Shown one piece after another: positions 1 to 4,106 of a stretch of DNA of 5,608 bases. Below the pieces are notes generated by a model, which was given only the letters and a program-made list of their open reading frames with translations, did no database searches and was not told the DNA's origin. This DNA comes from Candidatus Zixiibacteriota bacterium (GTDB lineage Bacteria > Zixibacteria > MSB-5A5 > GN15 > PGXB01): NCBI GenBank assembly GCA_020345705.1, contig CP070766.1, forward strand, positions 1,846,199 to 1,851,806. The letters run 5' to 3'. The stretch's first letter is position 1. The number at the start of each line of letters is the position of its first letter. A program made the translations under genes and the position numbers.

Positions 1-1215
1 AACCAGCTTGCCTTCCGCAGCGCTGCCCATGGTTTCCACCACCAGGACCGCCGCCGTTTGCGCCATGGATTCGATGATCAGGACGCCCGGCATGACGGGA
101 CGGGAAGGAAAATGACCCTGGAAAAACGGCTCATTGATGGTGACGTTTTTGATTGCCACGACTCTCTTTTCCGGCTCCAGTTCGAGAATTCTGTCAACCA
201 GCAGAAAAGGATACCGATGGGGCATAATCTTCATGATACCGCTGATATCCAGAAACGGCCCTGCCTTGGCCTTCTGGTATTTGCTGGCCAGTTTCTTTTT
301 CCTGTACAGATCGCGAAGTTTTTTCACCAGGGCGACGTTGGCCTTGTGCCCGGAGCGGGCCGCCAGGATGTGCCCCTTGATGGGAACGCCGATAAGAAAC
401 AGATCGCCTATCAAATCAAGCGCCTTGTGTCTGACCGGCTCGTTGTAAAAGCGCAGTGGCACGTCGTTTATGATGCCGGTCTTTCCGACAAAGGCTTCCT
501 CCTTCAGGTCAAGCACCCGGCGGATTCTGTCGACCTCGACCTGTCCTTTGTCGGAATCATAGATGACGACCGCGTTGTGAAGGCCGCCGCCTTTGATAAG
601 ACCCTGGTCGCGCAGCATCTCAACCTCGGAAAGAAAACAAAACGTCCTGGCCGGGGCGAATTCATCGACAAACTCGCTCTCCAGATCAATCAGCGTCGTG
701 TACTGCGTCCCCAGGGCAGGATTCTTGTAGTCAATGAGAAAGGTTATCCGAAAGGTGTCTGAGGGAGTCACGACGATGTCAACCGCTCGATCCGGTTCGG
801 AGTATGACAGCGGCGTGTCGATTTCAAGATATTGCCGCGAGGCATCCTGGGTCTTGATGCCGGCGTCAAGCAGCTTCTCCACAAAGGGCTGGGCTGATCC
901 GTCTCCAACCGGGATCTCGTTGGACGTCAGCTCGATGTCGAGATTGTCGATTTGCAGACCCGAAAGTGCGGCCAGCAGATGCTCGACCGTATAGACCTTG
1001 GCCTCGCCGTCGGCCAGAGTAGTGCCGCGGGAGATATCCACGACGTGATCGATATCGGCCACCACCGCCGGCTTTCCCGGAAGGTCGGTTCGGATGAATT
1101 TCACACCGCTGTCGGGCGGAGCCGGTTTAAATGTGATCTTCGTGACATTACCGGTGTGCAGTCCCATCCCCTCAAGTGATATTTCGCTTTGGATTGTCCG
1201 TTGATTCTCAAACAT
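1..1215 (-). CDS. lpxC/fabZ: Bifunctional UDP-3-O-acyl-N-acetylglucosamine deacetylase / 3-hydroxyacyl-ACP dehydratase (LpxC-FabZ fusion), 3' end cut by window
   Basis: 405 codons are visible, in frame to the window edge. The LpxC part (about residues 1-305) removes the acetyl group from UDP-3-O-acyl-GlcNAc, the committed step of lipid A synthesis, in the cytoplasm. Its zinc site is intact: the TVEHLLAAL motif (E78, H79), RHKALDLIGDL (H263, D267) and the SGH general-base histidine (H290). A basic linker (about 300-318) leads into FabZ (about 320 onward), which dehydrates 3-hydroxyacyl-ACP in fatty acid elongation. FabZ shows MPHRYPFLLVDR (331-342), the GHFP catalytic histidine (H368) and the glutamate of IESMAQ (E382), with the 14-residue His-to-Glu spacing of stand-alone FabZ. 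About 50 C-terminal FabZ residues should lie beyond the left edge. ATG at 1215 is chosen because MFENQRTI is a normal LpxC N-terminus, preceded by a Shine-Dalgarno and a strong promoter. No frameshift is seen. The fusion is known from Bacteroidetes and relatives. Confidence 0.97.
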   Translation of the reverse strand, partial: MFENQRTIQSEISLEGMGLHTGNVTKITFKPAPPDSGVKFIRTDLPGKPAVVADIDHVVDISRGTTLADGEAKVYTVEHLLAALSGLQIDNLDIELTSNEIPVGDGSAQPFVEKLLDAGIKTQDASRQYLEIDTPLSYSEPDRAVDIVVTPSDTFRITFLIDYKNPALGTQYTTLIDLESEFVDEFAPARTFCFLSEVEMLRDQGLIKGGGLHNAVVIYDSDKGQVEVDRIRRVLDLKEEAFVGKTGIINDVPLRFYNEPVRHKALDLIGDLFLIGVPIKGHILAARSGHKANVALVKKLRDLYRKKKLASKYQKAKAGPFLDISGIMKIMPHRYPFLLVDRILELEPEKRVVAIKNVTINEPFFQGHFPSRPVMPGVLIIESMAQTAAVLVVETMGSAAEGKLV

Positions 1216-1220
1216 GATCT

Positions 1221-1227
1221 TTTCCTT
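1221..1227 (-). promoter_or_regulatory. Ribosome binding site of lpxC/fabZ
   Basis: Minus-strand AAGGAAA lies 5 nt upstream of the ATG at 1215. It supports that start and sits almost at the predicted 5' end of the transcript. Confidence 0.6.
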
Positions 1228-1261
1228 AAATGGGGATTATACGAATAACAATTTCCCATTT
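1228..1261. repeat. Inverted repeat bracketing the lpxC promoter, candidate operator
   Basis: AAATGGG (1228-1234) and CCCATTT (1255-1261) form a perfect 7-bp inverted repeat with a 20-nt centre. One arm lies just downstream of the -10 box near the predicted start site. The other overlaps the first half of the -35 box. Centre-to-centre spacing is 27 bp, between two and three helical turns. The placement fits a repressor or activator operator, but it could be chance in an AT-rich promoter. The 20-nt loop and lack of a T-run argue against a terminator. Confidence 0.35.
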
Positions 1262-1264
1262 CAA
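1236..1264 (-). promoter_or_regulatory. Sigma70-type promoter of lpxC/fabZ
   Basis: Read on the minus strand, a -35 box TTGAAA (1259-1264) and a perfect -10 box TATAAT (1236-1241) are separated by exactly 17 nt. The predicted transcription start is near 1229, which gives a leader of only about 14 nt before the ATG at 1215. This promoter lets lpxC/fabZ be expressed independently of the two regulator genes upstream. It is predicted by motif match only. Confidence 0.8.
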
Positions 1265-1291
1265 GCTAAAAATGGCTCCGGTACGGGGGTC

Positions 1292-1543
1292 TCAGATTTC
1301 CTTTAAGTTCTTGATTTTCCTGAACTTACGGAAAAGCTGAACGTACTCCTTTACCATCGTTTCCTCGGCCTGTGAAATTCCCTCCATCATCGGGATGCCG
1401 ATCTTCAGGACCGCCCGGATTATGTCGGCCATGGTGCGGTCATATTTCTGGGCAAGGTTTTTGAGCTGCTGCTTGAGATCATACGAAATAAACACGTTAA
1501 GGCAGTGCTCGCCTCTGACTTTGGCCCGCTTTTCATCTTGCAT
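1292..1543 (-). CDS. Small ribbon-helix-helix (CopG/Arc-like) DNA-binding protein
   Basis: The protein is 83 aa. A short beta-strand (about residues 13-20, HCLNVFIS) is followed by helix A (about 21-34, YDLKQQLKNLAQKY) and helix B (about 37-50, TMADIIRAVLKIGI), the layout of ribbon-helix-helix repressors, which dimerise and insert the paired strand into the DNA major groove. A charged, probably helical tail (about 54-83) ends in a Lys/Arg-rich stretch. The ATG at 1543 lies 8 nt after the stop of the sigma-like gene, and its Shine-Dalgarno overlaps that stop, so the two are probably co-translated. No toxin-like partner is seen, so an antitoxin role is not supported. Target unknown; own promoter or the lpxC promoter 30-55 nt downstream are guesses. 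The fold call is fairly secure, the function is not. Confidence 0.8.
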   Translation of the reverse strand: MQDEKRAKVRGEHCLNVFISYDLKQQLKNLAQKYDRTMADIIRAVLKIGIPMMEGISQAEETMVKEYVQLFRKFRKIKNLKEI

Positions 1544-1545
1544 CT

Positions 1546-1552
1546 TTCACCT
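1546..1552 (-). promoter_or_regulatory. Ribosome binding site of the ribbon-helix-helix gene, overlapping the upstream stop
   Basis: On the minus strand, GAGGTGA precedes the ATG at 1543 by a few nucleotides. It starts inside the TGA stop (1552-1554) of the preceding gene. This arrangement favours translational coupling of the two genes. Confidence 0.6.
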
Positions 1553-2058
1553 CATGTTAAATGATATTTCTCGTGCCCAATCAGCACCTGCGGCGATTTT
1601 ATCTTTATGCCGTAGCGCTTCTTCAGAGCCCCGATTATGTTTTTCCAGGTCTCCTCGTCTTTTTTGGCATCTATCATGGCATCGATTTCCTTTCGAAAGG
1701 TAGAATTGCAGATGATGCAGTCGGTATCGACCGTCGTTTCCACGTCGAATTTTTCCCTGACGAATTCGGCCAGAGACTTTTTCAGCTTGCTTATGGCTCG
1801 CCTGTGAATGCCCTCGATACGGCGCGGCCTTTTGCCCAGTTCGTCGGCGATTTTCAGATAGGATTGCCCGTGGAAGTAAAATCTCTCCACGAATTCCTTT
1901 TCAAGTGGCGACAGCTCTTCGATGGCTTCTCTGACGGCCGCAATGATCTCCCGGTTGGGTTCTGATGGGTTGTCTTCGAACAGGATAAAGGCGGTCCGAC
2001 CCGGCGCAAAGCCGATATCGACAATCCAGTTCTGATAGATGATCTTCCTTCGGGACAC
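1552..2058 (-). CDS. Sigma-70 region 4-like helix-turn-helix protein with C-terminal CxxC...HxxxH domain
   Basis: The protein is 168 aa and not one I can name. Residues 1-30 look like a small beta-rich N-terminus. Residues about 40-98 resemble sigma region 4: ELSPLEKEFVERFYFHGQSY, then a turn and a basic recognition helix (KRPRRIEGIHRRAISKLKK), as in ECF-type sigma factors. Sigma region 2 is absent, so it is not a complete sigma factor. Residues about 110-168 form a second part with C114-x2-C117 and H162-x3-H166 around a helix-rich stretch (RKEIDAMID, NIIGALKKRYGI). This recalls a CxxC...RH-type DNA-binding module, and the four Cys/His could bind zinc; that part is pattern recognition only. 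GTG at 2058 is chosen because it has a purine-rich Shine-Dalgarno and an in-frame stop lies only about 30 nt upstream. It likely acts as a transcriptional regulator together with the ribbon-helix-helix protein encoded just downstream. Confidence 0.8.
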   Translation of the reverse strand: MSRRKIIYQNWIVDIGFAPGRTAFILFEDNPSEPNREIIAAVREAIEELSPLEKEFVERFYFHGQSYLKIADELGKRPRRIEGIHRRAISKLKKSLAEFVREKFDVETTVDTDCIICNSTFRKEIDAMIDAKKDEETWKNIIGALKKRYGIKIKSPQVLIGHEKYHLT

Positions 2059-2218
2059 CGCTCCCCCTTTTTTGCCCGAAAGGAAAGATCAATATGAAAA
2101 GAGTCTACAATATCCGAATCAGCAGAAATTCTGCGGCTTTGAGGAGTAGAAGTTCACATCGCCTGACTCTTTGTCCTCCAAATCCATCTGATGTCAATCG
2201 CAAGAAGAGATGCTCAAT
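2059..2218. other. Intergenic region upstream of the sigma-like gene, with a 13-nt palindrome
   Basis: No gene is seen in these 160 nt. GCAGAAATTCTGC (2122-2134) is a perfect palindrome with 6-bp arms about one centre base, roughly 65-75 nt upstream of the GTG start. It is not followed by a T-run on either strand, so it fits an operator half-site pair better than a terminator. A perfect minus-strand -35 hexamer TTGACA (2192-2197) has no acceptable -10 at 16-18 nt, so I do not call a promoter. The sigma-like gene must have its own promoter here or be read through from the radical SAM gene. Confidence 0.35.
2061..2070 (-). promoter_or_regulatory. Ribosome binding site supporting the GTG start of the sigma-like gene
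   Basis: Minus-strand AAAGGGGGAG ends 2 nt before the GTG at 2058, with its AAGGGGG core about 4 nt away. No ATG or TTG lies between this GTG and the upstream in-frame stop (2089-2091), so the GTG start is well supported. Confidence 0.55.
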
Positions 2219-3004
2219 CTAATAGACTTTGACCGTCACACCGACCTGCTTTTCAGCTTTCTCTTTTATCTTCAGCAGACCGGCCCTGTCTATCAGGGTC
2301 AGCTTGCCGTCGGCGGAGGGGCGGTCGATGGAATATATATGGCATTCATTGGGCCTGATTTCGCCGATCTTCTCGATCCATTTCTCGATAGAAAAGTCGT
2401 TATAATTGCCCGCCTCGCCTCCGGCGAAAAGAGCCTGGATAATGATATCATCGAGCCTTTTGAGCCCGGCAACAACGGCCTCGAATTTGACGTTCTTGTG
2501 CGGGCGGCTGAACCTCCTGAAAGTGCCTTCATCGCCGGCGTCGAGCTTCATAATCCGAACATCAAGGCGGGCCAGGGCTTCTCGCACTTCATCTTTGAAA
2601 ACCAGCGAAGAATTACACAGGATGGCCACTTTCGCCTCCGGCGCCAGCTTGTCTCTGGATTTCTTGACTTCGTCGACGGTGCGCCCGAATTCCGGATGAA
2701 GCGTCGGCTCTCCGTTGCCGGAAAAAGTGATGTATGCGACTGAGGGGTATTCTTCAAGGGCTTCGTCGAGGGTGGCGGTGACGCTTTCAATATCAGGCAT
2801 ATCGGAGCCGTCCGATTGGGTAGTGTAGCCTTTGGCCGAAGTGAAGCCGTACTGGCAATAAGCGCAGTTAAATGGACAAGCCTTATATGTCGTCGGCAAG
2901 AGGTTAATCCCCAGCGACGAACCCAGCCGGCGCGAATTTATCGGCCCGTAGATTAAGCCTGTCTGAAGATTTAATAAGTCTCCGCTCATATTTTTAAATG
3001 CCAA
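2219..3004 (-). CDS. Radical SAM Fe-S protein (COG0731-like, wyosine-type oxidoreductase family)
   Basis: The protein is 261 aa. It carries the radical SAM cluster motif CPFNCAYC (C43, C47, C50; Cx3Cx2C), which binds a 4Fe-4S cluster and S-adenosylmethionine to make a 5'-deoxyadenosyl radical. The preceding segment GPINSRRLGSSLGINLLP (about 20-37) and the SGNGEPTLHP motif (95-104, the SAM-binding GGE-like element) are typical of the COG0731 group, related to the tRNA wyosine enzyme TYW1. Substrate and reaction in bacteria are not established, and nothing adjacent reveals them. Cytoplasmic; no auxiliary cysteine cluster is obvious (later Cys only at 130 and 221). The longest frame starts at TTG (3004), preceded by an AAGAAG purine run. 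The in-frame ATG at 2989 gives a 256-aa protein but has no clear Shine-Dalgarno. Either keeps all motifs. Confidence 0.9.
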   Translation of the reverse strand: MAFKNMSGDLLNLQTGLIYGPINSRRLGSSLGINLLPTTYKACPFNCAYCQYGFTSAKGYTTQSDGSDMPDIESVTATLDEALEEYPSVAYITFSGNGEPTLHPEFGRTVDEVKKSRDKLAPEAKVAILCNSSLVFKDEVREALARLDVRIMKLDAGDEGTFRRFSRPHKNVKFEAVVAGLKRLDDIIIQALFAGGEAGNYNDFSIEKWIEKIGEIRPNECHIYSIDRPSADGKLTLIDRAGLLKIKEKAEKQVGVTVKVY

Positions 3005-3035
3005 AATCTTCTTTCATATACTAAACTTTTTGCTA

Positions 3036-3063
3036 AATTTATCATAAATAACATTAAAGTCAA
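3036..3063 (-). promoter_or_regulatory. Candidate promoter of the radical SAM gene
   Basis: Read on the minus strand, TTGACT (3058-3063, 5 of 6 to consensus) and TAAATT (3036-3041, 4 of 6) are separated by 16 nt. They lie in the AT-rich gap between the divergent genes. This places transcription start about 25 nt upstream of the TTG at 3004. The -35 is good, the -10 weak. Confidence 0.45.
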
Positions 3064-3109
3064 TCGTCCGGGCTTTTTGTTTTGTTTTTTGTACTATGAC
3101 ATATCGAAT

Positions 3110-3114
3110 AGGAG
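3110..3114 (+). promoter_or_regulatory. Ribosome binding site that sets the start of the LiaF-like gene
   Basis: AGGAG lies 4 nt before the ATG at 3119 and only 1 nt before the ATG at 3116. It favours the second ATG and rejects the far-upstream ATG at 3077, which would prepend 14 residues with no Shine-Dalgarno. Confidence 0.65.
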
Positions 3115-3118
3115 CATG

Positions 3119-3328
3119 ATGAACAACCAGGTTGAAAAAAAATACGGGGATCGGTCAGGTCATCTGGTGGGCGGCACAATCCTGATTGGTGTCGGGCTGT
3201 TATTCCTGCTGATAAACCTCGATGTCTTCCCCGGGCTTGAAGACCTCTGGCCAGTCTTTATCATTATCGTGGGTGTGGCTCTGATTATCGGTAGCCTGGC
3301 CAAAGGCAAAAAGAGCCAGGACGTCTAA
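3119..3328 (+). CDS. Small two-helix membrane protein, LiaF/LiaI-like (DUF5668) domain
   Basis: From ATG 3119 the protein is 69 aa. Two hydrophobic helices are plain: about residues 16-34 (HLVGGTILIGVGLLFLLINL lies here) and 43-61 (LWPVFIIIVGVALIIGSLA). A short loop with LDVFPGLED joins them, and a Lys-rich cytoplasmic-type tail follows. The GxxLIGxGLLFLLxNL...WPVxIIxxGxxLI pattern matches the small membrane domain found in LiaF/LiaI-type envelope-stress proteins and DUF5668. A stand-alone copy of unknown function is common. It is the first gene of a plus-strand pair with the CPBP protease 11 nt downstream, so a joint role at the membrane is plausible. Its promoter was not recognised; it should lie in 3005-3109, shared with the divergent radical SAM gene. 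Confidence 0.85.
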   Translation: MNNQVEKKYGDRSGHLVGGTILIGVGLLFLLINLDVFPGLEDLWPVFIIIVGVALIIGSLAKGKKSQDV

Positions 3329-3329
3329 C

Positions 3330-3333
3330 GGAG
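3330..3333 (+). promoter_or_regulatory. Shine-Dalgarno supporting a CTG start for the CPBP protease
   Basis: GGAG stands 6 nt before an in-frame CTG at 3340, a normal spacing, and immediately follows the stop of the upstream gene (3326-3328). Confidence 0.5.
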
Positions 3334-3339
3334 CCGGAA

Positions 3340-4104
3340 CTGAACACGAACGACTTCGAAAGATTCCCGGCTTATCCGGTTGACCCTGATTCGCCCGAGG
3401 GTCAGCCCGATGCTCAGCCGGAGACGTTCCAGAGAAGCAAGCTGTCTTATGTTACTCTCGTTTTTCTGCTGATTATCTGGCCGGCGCTGTCGATCGGATT
3501 TGTCGGCGATCCCTCGGAAACTTTAAAGCAGCTTTCAGCCTCTCCGATTTTGCTGATATATGTACCGACAATCGTAACACAGTGGCTTCTTTTTCTGCTT
3601 GTTTACCTGACGACAATCCGCGAGAAAACCGGCCTCAAAGGAATTGGCTTCAGGAAAATCAGGGGCATTGACCTTCTCTGGGCGGTTGCATTTCTGCTGG
3701 TATCGAATCTGGTTCTGGCGGGAGTTTCGGTTGTGCTCGGCTGGGTGGGGCTAAGGATTCCCGGTGAGCTCGGACTCATATTACCTAAGACGTCCACGGA
3801 GAGGGTGCTCTGGGTGATTCTGTCACTGACGGCGGGTGTCTGCGAGGAAACTGCTTTCAGGGGTTACCTTTTGACTCGGCTGAAAATCTTCACTCGAAGC
3901 CGGGGATGGGTTTTGCCGCTCCTGATTGCATCTTTAGCCTTCGGGACAGGGCATACTTACCAGGGAATCGGAGGCTTCATTCTCATTTCCATTTACGGGT
4001 TGATGTTCGGACTGCTTTTCATAAAGACGGGCAGTCTCTGGCCGGCCATAATAGCCCATTTCTTTCAGGATTTCTCGGCGCTCTTTTATCCCTATCCGGG
4101 ATAG
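3340..4104 (+). CDS. CPBP-family intramembrane metalloprotease, probable CTG start
   Basis: From CTG 3340 the protein is 254 aa. It has a Pro/acidic soluble N-tail (about 2-33), a first membrane helix (about 37-54) and several more helices. The family's conserved motifs are present: EETAFR (E169, E170, R174), FGTGH (F201, H205) and HFFQD (H240, D244), the expected glutamate and histidine zinc-site residues of CPBP (Abi/Rce1-like, CAAX-processing) proteases. Bacterial members act in the cytoplasmic membrane; substrates are mostly unknown, and none is indicated here. The frame is open from 3295 with no ATG, GTG or TTG until TTG 3550. That later start would delete the first helix and lacks a Shine-Dalgarno, so CTG with GGAG at 6 nt is preferred. 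It forms an operon with the LiaF-like gene and converges on the dockerin gene with 2 nt between stops. The family call is secure; the start is inferred. Confidence 0.9.
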   Translation: MNTNDFERFPAYPVDPDSPEGQPDAQPETFQRSKLSYVTLVFLLIIWPALSIGFVGDPSETLKQLSASPILLIYVPTIVTQWLLFLLVYLTTIREKTGLKGIGFRKIRGIDLLWAVAFLLVSNLVLAGVSVVLGWVGLRIPGELGLILPKTSTERVLWVILSLTAGVCEETAFRGYLLTRLKIFTRSRGWVLPLLIASLAFGTGHTYQGIGGFILISIYGLMFGLLFIKTGSLWPAIIAHFFQDFSALFYPYPG

Positions 4105-4106
4105 GT

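Noticed and set aside
58..762. A 234-codon open frame on the plus strand
   Set aside because: It lies entirely antisense to lpxC/fabZ, whose catalytic motifs are unmistakable, and its own translation has no recognisable domain.
1266..1291. Possible terminator after the ribbon-helix-helix gene
   Set aside because: On the minus strand, CCGTACCGG followed by a short T-run gives only a 3-bp stem, too weak for an intrinsic terminator.
1561..1965. A 134-codon plus-strand open frame
   Set aside because: It is antisense to the sigma-like gene, which has a good start signal and a coupled downstream gene.
1292..2058. Toxin-antitoxin module, given the ribbon-helix-helix protein
   Set aside because: The partner is a helix-turn-helix regulator, with no RelE, PIN, Fic or other toxin features visible.
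2169..2197. Perfect -35 hexamer TTGACA on the minus strand
   Set aside because: The 16-18 nt spacings lead to ACAAAG-like sequence, which is not a usable -10 box.
2210..2743. A 177-codon plus-strand open frame
   Set aside because: It is antisense to the radical SAM gene with its intact CxxxCxxC motif, and has no Shine-Dalgarno or family resemblance.
3061..3092. GC patch followed by T-rich run on the plus strand, terminator-like
   Set aside because: There is no stem upstream of the T-run and no plus-strand gene ending before it.
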